Positions 7,853 through 15,028 of a stretch of DNA of 41,048 bases are shown here, in pieces (within the stretch, counting starts at the first letter, position 1; every line of letters starts with the position of its first letter). Under the pieces are notes generated by a model. That model saw only the letters and a program-made list of their open reading frames with translations, searched no databases and was not told the DNA's origin. The DNA comes from a bacterium (lineage in GTDB: Bacteria > BMS3Abin14): positions 1 to 41,048 of the forward strand of contig JARGFV010000009.1 of assembly GCA_029210545.1 (NCBI GenBank), read 5' to 3'. The translations under genes were made by a program, and so were the position numbers.

Positions 7853-7925
7853 AGCGGGCAACGGGAATCGAACCCGCGACTTTCAGCTTGGGAAGCTGAC
7901 ACTCTACCAGCTGAGTTATGCCCGC
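7850..7925 (-). tRNA. tRNA-Gly (anticodon CCC)
   Basis: A full cloverleaf can be drawn: acceptor GCGGGCA/TGCCCGC, D arm CTCAGCTGGTAGAG, anticodon stem TCAGC/GCTGA with loop TTCCCAA (anticodon CCC, reads GGG), T arm GCGGG-TTCGATT-CCCGT, discriminator U and encoded CCA. Discriminator U73 is typical for glycine. It is 76 nt including CCA and stands alone with its own promoter and hairpin. Confidence 0.96.
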
Positions 7926-7935
7926 GAAGGAAAAA

Positions 7936-7964
7936 ATAATAGTCAATGGAAACAACTTTGTAAA
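7936..7964 (-). promoter_or_regulatory. Sigma70-like promoter of tRNA-Gly
   Basis: On the minus strand TTTACA (7959-7964), a 17-nt spacer and TATTAT (7936-7941) lie immediately upstream of the tRNA 5' end at 7925. Spacing and both hexamers are close to consensus. Confidence 0.75.
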
Positions 7965-8227
7965 GAACATCCAGAACCCGAAATCCGCGATTGGTTTTGG
8001 CCGGCCTCCGGTCGGGGCATCGGAGATGCCGTTTTCCAGGTCCGGGTCCGAAGAACGTGTCCGGACAGTGTCAGAAACTTTTCATCGACGCCCCAAACCC
8101 CGGACGGAGGAGCCCAAACCGGCGGATTTCAGGTATGGTTCCCCCTCCGGAACACGTGACCCGACCCTTTTAGTCACGCCACCTGCGTGATTACGCAATC
8201 GTGATGTCACGGCTTTCCGACACGCTG
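7965..8227. other. Spacer between rimI and tRNA-Gly
   Basis: I find no gene here. On the minus strand it contains, after the rimI stop, a CGTGAC/GTCACG dyad around 8150-8170 that could be part of a weak terminator, and further on a GGCATC-TCC-GATGCC hairpin and a GC-rich GGCCGG repeat. The open frames across it lack plausible starts and protein-like composition. Confidence 0.4.
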
Positions 8228-8755
8228 CTAGACACCGGAACTGGATTGCAGATCCAGTTCCTTGCCCATCACCACCGCGTCTTCACCGTCGCTGTAATAC
8301 CCCCGCCGGCCGCCAAGGGTCTCAAAACCCAGCTTGCCGTACAGTCCCCTGGCCGCGGTGTTGCCGACCCTCACCTCGAGTTGACACCATCGCCCTCCGT
8401 GGCTGCGCACCTCCTCCAGCACGTGCTCCAGCAAGACCCGGGCGACCCCTCGCCCCCGCATGTCGGGGTGAACCGCCACATCGGTTATGTGGATCTCGTC
8501 AGCGACAAGCCACGCCGTCACGAAGCCGGCTATCCGCGGTCCTTCGGGGCCGCCCCCTCCATGATCGCCGTTGGCAAATTCAGCCACATAACAACGGGAG
8601 ACATGGGAACGGGAAAGTTCCGCCTGGAACTGTTCGCGGGACCACGGATGGTTGAAGGAATTTCCTTCGATAACGACGACCTGGTCAAGGTCGGCTGTCC
8701 CCATGGGCCTTATCTGAAGGGCGCGTGAGACCGGGGATCGGCTCTCAGGGGCCAT
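8228..8755 (-). CDS. rimI: Ribosomal protein S18-alanine N-acetyltransferase RimI-like
   Basis: A GNAT-family acetyltransferase of 175 residues. The acetyl-CoA motif appears as HPDMRGRGVARVLLEHVLEE (about 97-116), followed by LEVRVGNTAARGLYGKLGFE and GRRGYYSDGEDAVVMGK, the typical RimI end. RimI acetylates the N-terminus of S18 in E. coli; homologues may act on other substrates. It overlaps tsaB by 11 nt. Adjacency to tsaB is common and supports the assignment. A later in-frame ATG would shorten the N-terminus by 17 residues. Confidence 0.88.
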   Translation of the reverse strand: MAPESRSPVSRALQIRPMGTADLDQVVVIEGNSFNHPWSREQFQAELSRSHVSRCYVAEFANGDHGGGGPEGPRIAGFVTAWLVADEIHITDVAVHPDMRGRGVARVLLEHVLEEVRSHGGRWCQLEVRVGNTAARGLYGKLGFETLGGRRGYYSDGEDAVVMGKELDLQSSSGV

Positions 8756-9476
8756 TGTCGCGGGTCCCTGAGCCTGTGATCACTGTTCCAGGCGACGGTG
8801 GACGCGCATCCGGCAGCCGGACATAGGACGGGACGACGGCGGCCGCATCCACGGTCATACCCAGATCGACCATGACGGCGGCGATGGCAAGGATATCCTC
8901 TGCCAGGGGGACACGGTCCGTTTCGCCATCGGCCGCAAGGGAGGACCCGATACCCTTATCCAGAAGGTATCTGACCCCGGTCCCTGCCAGGTGTGCTCCC
9001 CTTTCCCCTGCCTCGGCGATCCACCTTTCCATCTCCTCGATGGGGACAAGATCGATCTCACCTTTCCGGACCGGTAGTCCATGTTCGTCCAGCCGCGGGT
9101 AGCAGGCCGCGTAAACCTCCCCTTTCCGGGCATCTGAAACAACCATGGCCGGGACACCCATCCTGAGCAGGGGGAGCGCCGCCGCGTCAAGGGAAACCAC
9201 GGGGACCATGGGCAGGCCCGCCGCCGCCGACCAGCCTTTCAGGGTGGCAAGCCCCACCCGCAGACCGGTAAATGCTCCCGGTCCGATGCCGACAGCGACA
9301 GCCTGGACATCCTCCCGGGACAGCCCGGCTGCCGCGAGGGCTCTCTGGATCCCGGGCAGGAGGGTCTGGCTGTGGGGCAGTGCAGGGTCCAGTTCGACGG
9401 CGTGGACCGTGCCGTCTGAGCCGCTCACCGCGACGCTGCCGCTGGTGGTGGAGGTATCCGCGGCAAGGATGATCAC
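8745..9476 (-). CDS. tsaB: tRNA threonylcarbamoyladenosine biosynthesis protein TsaB
   Basis: TsaB is the non-catalytic ASKHA-fold partner of TsaD in making t6A37 on ANN-decoding tRNAs. The 243-residue protein begins MIILAADTSTTSGSVAV, carries the signature GIGPGAFTGLRVG (about 63-75), and the KGWSAAAGLPMVPVVSLDA segment. GTG start, overlapping the upstream lipoprotein stop as GTGA. It is followed by rimI. Length and motifs are standard. Confidence 0.93.
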   Translation of the reverse strand: MIILAADTSTTSGSVAVSGSDGTVHAVELDPALPHSQTLLPGIQRALAAAGLSREDVQAVAVGIGPGAFTGLRVGLATLKGWSAAAGLPMVPVVSLDAAALPLLRMGVPAMVVSDARKGEVYAACYPRLDEHGLPVRKGEIDLVPIEEMERWIAEAGERGAHLAGTGVRYLLDKGIGSSLAADGETDRVPLAEDILAIAAVMVDLGMTVDAAAVVPSYVRLPDARPPSPGTVITGSGTRDNGP

Positions 9477-10159
9477 GGTACGCTACCCGGAGGGGAGGTT
9501 TTCAGCCGGATTTCTCCCCGCCCCTGGGAACCCGAGATAACCAGGTTGATCTGCCCGTCGGCCGGTTCGCGGACGGCGGGGTCCATGGGGAAACAGAGGA
9601 TGTACAGTTTGGACCAGGAAAGGTCCCATTTCAGGAACCTCATGTAGACACTGTATTCATCCTCATCCACGCCAAGGCAGGTACCCCTGGTAACGGTCCC
9701 GTCCGGGTCCTCGAGGTAAGTCACCCAGATGGACTCTTCGCCGGCGAGGTCATTGAGCTCATCGCCGGGGGTGTAGAACCCCAGCAGGACCTTGAAAGTC
9801 CCCTTGTCCCCCACCAGACGTTCTTCCAGCTCCCGTCGTTCATCGGGACTCAAAAGCTTGGACCGGGATTCGAACTCAACCACCGATTCCAGGATGTCCC
9901 CGGAGAGGTAGACAGCCCTCGCCGTGAACACGGTCTTGAACTCCCGGTACACTTCCACCCGGCCGGAATGCCATTTCATCAGCTTCCGGATACGGTTCTC
10001 GTCAGGTGTGGCCTGCCCCACTCCTAAGTTCGGGAGCGGGTTCATGGACCGGCACCCCGACAAGAGTACAATCAGCGCGAGAAGGACTAAAAGAACCGGG
10101 CCCCGCTGCCTCCCCGCACGGTTGGGCGTTCTGCTGGAAATTCCGGCGTCACTCATCAT
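9473..10159 (-). CDS. Putative lipoprotein, unknown function
   Basis: A 228-residue protein starting at the ATG at 10159, with GGGAGGGG just upstream. The N-terminus is basic and followed by a hydrophobic helix and lipobox LLSGC (Cys36), so it should be exported and lipidated. No further domain is recognised. The mature part is acidic, with DEDEYSVYMRFLKWDLSWSK and FYTPGDELNDLAGEESIWVT; a beta-rich fold is possible. It overlaps the nitrilase-like gene upstream and tsaB downstream, so it is expressed with them. A longer in-frame upstream extension is low-complexity shadow sequence of the neighbouring gene. Confidence 0.8.
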   Translation of the reverse strand: MMSDAGISSRTPNRAGRQRGPVLLVLLALIVLLSGCRSMNPLPNLGVGQATPDENRIRKLMKWHSGRVEVYREFKTVFTARAVYLSGDILESVVEFESRSKLLSPDERRELEERLVGDKGTFKVLLGFYTPGDELNDLAGEESIWVTYLEDPDGTVTRGTCLGVDEDEYSVYMRFLKWDLSWSKLYILCFPMDPAVREPADGQINLVISGSQGRGEIRLKTSPPGSVP

Positions 10160-11030
10160 CGGCCCCTCCCGAGTAAAGCCCTGGCGGGATACCAAGTCCA
10201 TCCGCCGAGAGCAGCCTGCCCCTGATCTCCACGTACTGGTCCTCCCTGCGGTCCCTGAAGAAAGCCCATTCCTGCCTGGTCCTGGGGATCTCGTCCAGGT
10301 CGATGGTTGATATGTGGACTGAATCCCTCGCCCCTGCCGGTTTGTGGACGAGCTCGCCATGGGGATTCATGCAGAAGCTCTTCCCGTAAAAAGTCTGTTT
10401 TTCCTCGCGTCCGACACGGTTGACCCTCAGGAAGAAAAGTCCGTTTGCCAGGGCGTTTCCGGCCATCATCCGTTCCCAGCGGTCGTGACTGGCGTGGGCG
10501 TTGGCAGTGGGAACGACGATGAGCTGGGCCCCCTTGAGAGCCAGGATCCTTGAACCTTCCGGGAAGAAGATATCCCAGCTTATCTGGACTCCGACCCTGC
10601 CGATCCGCGTGTCGAATACCGGGAACCCCTTGTCCCCCGGGAGAAAGTAGAACTTCTCCTGCCAGCCCGTCACGTTGGGGATGTGGATCTTCCGGTAGAT
10701 ACCCAGCAATTTCCCGCCGGCGTCGATAACAGCCGTGCTGTTGAAATATCGGCCCTTGCCGGCCATCTCGAAGAAAGGGTAGACGATGACAACGTCGTTT
10801 TGGGCGGCGAAAAGGCACAATCGCTCGGTGGCCGGCCCGGGGACCGCCTCGGCGAGCTCGAAGTTCCCCTGTCTCATCCTGTTGGGAAACCAGCGCGTCG
10901 TGCAGAGTTCGGGGAAAGCGATGAGCCCCGCTCCCCGTTCCACGGCGAGAGCGGCCAGTTCGAGGGCCTTTCCCAGGCTGGTTTCCGGGTCCTCTTTAGC
11001 CGCGAACTGGATCCCGGCGATCTTGGTCAT
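10149..11030 (-). CDS. Nitrilase-superfamily protein with catalytic Cys replaced by Ser
   Basis: A 293-residue carbon-nitrogen hydrolase-fold protein, closest by eye to the N-carbamoylputrescine amidase/beta-ureidopropionase-like group. The triad positions are Glu41 (AFPELC), Lys114 (YRKIHIP) and, where the family has Cys in ICWDxxFPE, Ser151 (GVQISWDIFFPE; codon AGC). The second conserved Glu (WQEKFYF, 125) and the following AQLIVVPTANA segment are intact, as is the length. With Ser as nucleophile it may be inactive as an amidase, or a binding or altered enzyme. ATG start, overlapping the GGDEF gene by 4 nt. Confidence 0.88.
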   Translation of the reverse strand: MTKIAGIQFAAKEDPETSLGKALELAALAVERGAGLIAFPELCTTRWFPNRMRQGNFELAEAVPGPATERLCLFAAQNDVVIVYPFFEMAGKGRYFNSTAVIDAGGKLLGIYRKIHIPNVTGWQEKFYFLPGDKGFPVFDTRIGRVGVQISWDIFFPEGSRILALKGAQLIVVPTANAHASHDRWERMMAGNALANGLFFLRVNRVGREEKQTFYGKSFCMNPHGELVHKPAGARDSVHISTIDLDEIPRTRQEWAFFRDRREDQYVEIRGRLLSADGLGIPPGLYSGGADDE

Positions 11031-13276
11031 GATCGGACCTCCCCCGCCACTTCCGCCTCTTCGGCTCCGGTGTACGGGTTTCTCCTGGCGGCAGCGCCCT
11101 CGATCTCCATGTAGCTGACGACCCGGTTGCGACCGCTTTCCTTGGCATGGTACAGCGCCTGGTCGGCCCGCCCGAGGAACTCCCGCTTGGTTGTGGTGTC
11201 ATCCTTGCGAAGAACGCTGAACCCGAAGCTGGCCGTAACGGAAAGCTGTCCGGCAGCGGTGGCGAACGGCCTGGAAGCGATGGCTTCGCGCATCTTCTCG
11301 GCGATGGACCGGGCGTTATGTTCATCAACGCTGTCGAGGACCACGGTGAACTCCTCACCCCCGTACCTGGCAACCGCGTCGTTCTTTCTCACCAGGGCCT
11401 TGAGCCGGGCAGCCAGTTCCACCAGGACCTCGTCACCCACGGGATGGCCATAGGTGTCGTTGACGGTCTTGAACTTGTCGGCGTCCACCATGAGCACGGC
11501 CATGGACTGCCCATAGCGGCTCATGCTGTTTATCTTGCCGTCGAGGATGATCTGGAAGGTCCTGTGGTTGAGAAGGCCGGTCAACCCGTCGGTCCTGGAC
11601 AGGTTGTCCACCTTCCGGTGCTGGAGGGCGTTGTCCAGCGCCGGCGCCATCATTCCCGCGAGGGTCCTCAGGTCCTCCACCTCTTCCCGCCTGAAGACAT
11701 CAGCCTTGCGGGATACGGCCGCGATGGCTGCCTTGAGAGATGTTTTGCCGTCCTCTTTCCCCATGTAACAGGGAATGGCGGCAAAGGAGGTGATGCGATC
11801 CAGTTTTTCTCCCCTGAGGAAAAAAGGGGACTTCCTGGCCTGCTTGTAATGGATGAGGATCTCGGCCTGGCTGGATCCGTTCGGATTGGGACCGCTCCCC
11901 ATCTCGGCAAAACGGCGGAGGAGGAGCCCCATCTGGCTGGGTTCGTCCCGGAAGATCTTCGCGTCCTTGAGCCCGCCGACCAGTTCTCCGGAAGAAGCCG
12001 CCACGGACAGAGCCCTGTCTTCGTCATCGTAGAGCAGGACCGCCGCCCCGCTGCACTCGGGCAGCGCCTCCAGCATGGCCTTTAACGCCTCCTCGGCCAG
12101 GTCCTCGGGCTTTAACGACCTGGTCAGGTTCCGCGCATACCGGGCAATGGCGTCCTTTACCGACATGTCGGTGGTCATGCGGTGCAGAAGACCGGCCGTT
12201 CTCATCGCCTTGAAGACAAGGGCCCCGAACTCCTCCAGCCGTTTCGAGGTGACCGCGTCGAGGGACAGCTTGTTAACGGTCTCACTGTCGAAATAAAGCA
12301 CGCATCGGATCTTCCCCTGGCCTTCGCCGTCCCCGGCATCCTGTGCCCAGTCCTTGTCGTAAAGGACCTTGACGAGGAAAGAGCCGACCTCGGTCTTGTC
12401 GGAATAAAGCCCGAGGGAACGTCCCGCGGACCGGGCATCGGAAACGCACAGGACCCCGCCGCGCTGAACGGCGATGTGGATAAAGCCCTTGTCGGAGGGG
12501 ACCAGCTCCTCGACGATCTTCACGCCGCGATGGACGGCAGCCCGCATCCTGTAGTAGCCCGTTTCCGCCGGGACGAGGAGGATGCCGGTCCTGGCGCCGA
12601 AGAACCGGCACCCCAGGATGAGCAGCTTCTGGAGGAGATCGTCCTCGTCCAGGGCGGCGGCGGCGGCAGCCTCCTCACCCCTGATCCGGTCAAGGGTCTT
12701 CCCCCTGTCATCCTGTTGAACCCGTTTCATCACATCCTCTGCATCGCTCTTCATCCGGTTAAATTGGGACCGGGAGGAGAGGATCGTCCTTTGATCCCTG
12801 GACATCCTGAACCCGAGGATAACGCTGTATGCGAGGAAAGCCGCCGCCCACAGCGCCATCTCCATCTCCCTCAGGAACGCATACCGTCCGGCTGCCGCCA
12901 CGGCCGGGACGAGGGCCGGGAGCCAGAGGACCGACCGTCTGCAGGCGAAATCGGTGAGGGGGAAGAACAGGAAAAGGACCAGGGGAACCAGCGGCCAGCG
13001 GTGGACCCCGAACTGGACGCCGGCACCGAGCATCAGGAAGACGCCGGCCTGGACGCGCAGGTCGGCCAGGGCGATCCGAAGCGGTTTTCCGTCCAGTTTC
13101 CCGGCCGCCACGGCAAGGACCATCCCCGCGAAAACCAGGGACAGCTGGATCCCCAGGTACATGGAAGCGGGCAGCTGCCCTTCTCCGGTCACCGGCAGCA
13201 GCAGGGAGACCAGGGCGAGAACGGGAAGTAAAAGGCTCAGGTGCCCGACCACCGCTCGGTTGACAGTGAAATTCAT
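11027..13276 (-). CDS. Membrane diguanylate cyclase with two GAF-like domains
   Basis: A 749-residue protein: several N-terminal membrane helices (about 8-165), a short linker, two GAF-like sensor regions (about 210-360 and 375-560) and a C-terminal GGDEF domain (about 570-735). The active-site loop reads RYGGEEF near 636-642, preceded by an RKND inhibitory I-site, so it should make cyclic di-GMP with product inhibition. DGLTGLLNHRTF marks the start of the domain. It overlaps ftsB and the nitrilase-like gene by 4 nt each. The signal sensed is unknown. Its position between cell-division and sugar-nucleotide genes suggests a link to envelope or polysaccharide state, which is inference. Confidence 0.93.
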   Translation of the reverse strand: MNFTVNRAVVGHLSLLLPVLALVSLLLPVTGEGQLPASMYLGIQLSLVFAGMVLAVAAGKLDGKPLRIALADLRVQAGVFLMLGAGVQFGVHRWPLVPLVLFLFFPLTDFACRRSVLWLPALVPAVAAAGRYAFLREMEMALWAAAFLAYSVILGFRMSRDQRTILSSRSQFNRMKSDAEDVMKRVQQDDRGKTLDRIRGEEAAAAAALDEDDLLQKLLILGCRFFGARTGILLVPAETGYYRMRAAVHRGVKIVEELVPSDKGFIHIAVQRGGVLCVSDARSAGRSLGLYSDKTEVGSFLVKVLYDKDWAQDAGDGEGQGKIRCVLYFDSETVNKLSLDAVTSKRLEEFGALVFKAMRTAGLLHRMTTDMSVKDAIARYARNLTRSLKPEDLAEEALKAMLEALPECSGAAVLLYDDEDRALSVAASSGELVGGLKDAKIFRDEPSQMGLLLRRFAEMGSGPNPNGSSQAEILIHYKQARKSPFFLRGEKLDRITSFAAIPCYMGKEDGKTSLKAAIAAVSRKADVFRREEVEDLRTLAGMMAPALDNALQHRKVDNLSRTDGLTGLLNHRTFQIILDGKINSMSRYGQSMAVLMVDADKFKTVNDTYGHPVGDEVLVELAARLKALVRKNDAVARYGGEEFTVVLDSVDEHNARSIAEKMREAIASRPFATAAGQLSVTASFGFSVLRKDDTTTKREFLGRADQALYHAKESGRNRVVSYMEIEGAAARRNPYTGAEEAEVAGEVRS

Positions 13277-13590
13277 CGCGGCCCGCTTCCGGGACCTTCG
13301 GTCAGGACTTCGGGCAGGATATAGATGGTCTCTCCCTCACGAGCCATTCCCAGCTCGGTGCGGGCCAGTGTTTCAATTGTAGCCTGGTCATCCCTTAGCA
13401 GGCTGATCTCTTCGGCGAGGTCAGCGTTGCCCTTTGTCAGCTCGCTGACCCGGCGGCGCAGTTCGTCCCGCTCGGACCCCATGGCATTGAGCCTGATAAA
13501 GCCCCTTTCGCCGGCGGCGCTGAAGGCAACGAACACGGCCAGGATCAGTAACAGAACGATCCAGACCCGCTGTCTTTCGCCCGGTTTCAC
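13273..13590 (-). CDS. ftsB: FtsB/DivIC-type septum formation protein
   Basis: A 105-residue bitopic protein with one transmembrane helix (about 9-25), a periplasmic coiled coil (about 38-66; RDELRRRVSELTKGNADL) and the conserved end IETLARTELGMAREGETIYILP. FtsB joins FtsL and FtsQ in the divisome. GTG start. It lies 15 nt after the phosphohexomutase and overlaps the cyclase gene by ATGA. Length is normal. Confidence 0.9.
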   Translation of the reverse strand: MKPGERQRVWIVLLLILAVFVAFSAAGERGFIRLNAMGSERDELRRRVSELTKGNADLAEEISLLRDDQATIETLARTELGMAREGETIYILPEVLTEGPGSGPR

Positions 13591-13605
13591 AGTTCCCGTC
13601 TTCCG

Positions 13606-15018
13606 TCAGCCATTCGTGCCTCCCGAGATCCATTTCCTGAAGGCCCGTGTAAGATCCGCAACCCTCTCTTCCCTGTCTGCCTCCACGTACAGCCTTGCCA
13701 CGGGTTCCGTTCCCGACAGTCTCAGGAGCACCCACGTCCGGTCGTCAAAAACCCACTTGGTACCGTCAATGGTGACAAGGTCCCGGGCCTCCTGTCCTCC
13801 AACCTCCCGGGGCGGGGTTTCCAGAAGCTCGCGAAGCCCCGTTACCAGCTCTTCGGTGAGAGGGAGGTTCACCCTCTTCGAGAACCTGGGCCCGTACCTG
13901 TCCGCCAGTTCGGCCGCAAGCTCGGACAGTGTCCGGCCCGCTGCCGCCACCATCTCGGCGACCAGCAGGCAGGCGAGGATCCCGTCCTTTTCGGGAACAT
14001 GGCCTCTTACCGACATCCCGGCGCTCTCCTCGCCGCCCATGACAAGGCGGTCCCCGGAGATCATCTGCCCGATATACTTGAACCCGACGGGCGTCTCGTA
14101 GCACCGGCGGCCGTGGGCCGCGGCGATGGTATCGAGAAGTCCCGTGGTGGCCACGCTGCGGGCCAGGTCTCCCTGGACACCCTTCACGCGGATGAGGTAA
14201 TCAGCCAGCAGAGCGAGGACGGTATTCGGAGGGTAAAACTCTCCGGCGCTGCCCACGATACCGAAACGGTCCGCGTCTCCGTCGGTGGATAACCCCAGCC
14301 CCTTGTTTTCGGCAACGATACCGGCCAGCTGGGCAAGCCGCCCCTCGGAAGGTTCCGGCGGGGCGCCCCCGAAAAGCGGATCCGGGTTCCCGTGGATGGT
14401 GGTGACGGAGCACCCGGCGTCCTCAAGTACCCGGTCCAGGTATCCGGCGCCGGTCCCGTAAAGAGCATCGTAGAAAACAGGGGGGCCCGAGCGTGCCACG
14501 AGCCCGAGGTCCACGATGGAAGAAAGTCTCGCGAGGTACTCCGGGGCAGGATCGACGGTCTCGACGCGTCCCGGTTTCGGTGACCGGGGGGGAAGGCCCT
14601 GCTCCCGGTATTGCCTGACCAGCTCCTCGATCCTCCCGGTTGTCTCGGGAAGGGCCGGCCCTCCCCAGGAGGTGCTGAACTTGATCCCCTGGTAGTTGCT
14701 GGGGTTGTGGCTGGCAGTGAAGTTGACACCGCCGCCCAACCCCCGGGACAGGATCAGGTAAGCCACGGCGGGAGTGGGCACCGGTTCGGCGCACAGGTAA
14801 ACAGCCAGGCCCATGCCGCTGAGAATACGGGCCGCGTCGGCGGCGAAATCCTCACCCATGAACCTGGTGTCATGGCCGACGAGGACACCGCGTCGGGCTT
14901 CACCGCTCTCCACCATGTAACGGGCGATGGCCGCCGTCACGAACCGCGCCCGCTCGAATGTGAACTCGTCCGCGATGATGCCGCGCCATCCCGATGTGCC
15001 GAACTTGATCTCCAACAA
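13606..15018 (-). CDS. Alpha-D-phosphohexomutase (phosphoglucomutase/phosphomannomutase)
   Basis: A 470-residue four-domain phosphohexomutase with all active-site loops: FTASHNPSNYQGIKF with phosphoserine Ser103, the metal site STDGDADRFG (Asp246, 248, 250), the sugar loop GGEESAGM and the phosphate loop RLSGTEPVARLY. It interconverts hexose 1- and 6-phosphates; the glucose versus mannose preference cannot be read reliably. TTG start with AGGGGG upstream. It sits directly after the nucleotidyltransferase fusion whose own mutase-like part lacks these loops, so this is the likely active mutase of the operon. Confidence 0.92.
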   Translation of the reverse strand: MLEIKFGTSGWRGIIADEFTFERARFVTAAIARYMVESGEARRGVLVGHDTRFMGEDFAADAARILSGMGLAVYLCAEPVPTPAVAYLILSRGLGGGVNFTASHNPSNYQGIKFSTSWGGPALPETTGRIEELVRQYREQGLPPRSPKPGRVETVDPAPEYLARLSSIVDLGLVARSGPPVFYDALYGTGAGYLDRVLEDAGCSVTTIHGNPDPLFGGAPPEPSEGRLAQLAGIVAENKGLGLSTDGDADRFGIVGSAGEFYPPNTVLALLADYLIRVKGVQGDLARSVATTGLLDTIAAAHGRRCYETPVGFKYIGQMISGDRLVMGGEESAGMSVRGHVPEKDGILACLLVAEMVAAAGRTLSELAAELADRYGPRFSKRVNLPLTEELVTGLRELLETPPREVGGQEARDLVTIDGTKWVFDDRTWVLLRLSGTEPVARLYVEADREERVADLTRAFRKWISGGTNG

Positions 15019-15028
15019 AGACGCCCCC

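Noticed and set aside
7965-8227. Insertion-sequence remnant next to the tRNA
   Set aside because: Short dyads such as TGTCCGGACA are present, but no transposase similarity, terminal repeats or target duplication could be shown.
9473-10360. N-terminal extension of the lipoprotein to position 10360
   Set aside because: The extra residues are Ser/Arg/Gly-rich shadow of the nitrilase-like gene; the ATG at 10159 has a strong ribosome site and gives a proper lipoprotein signal.
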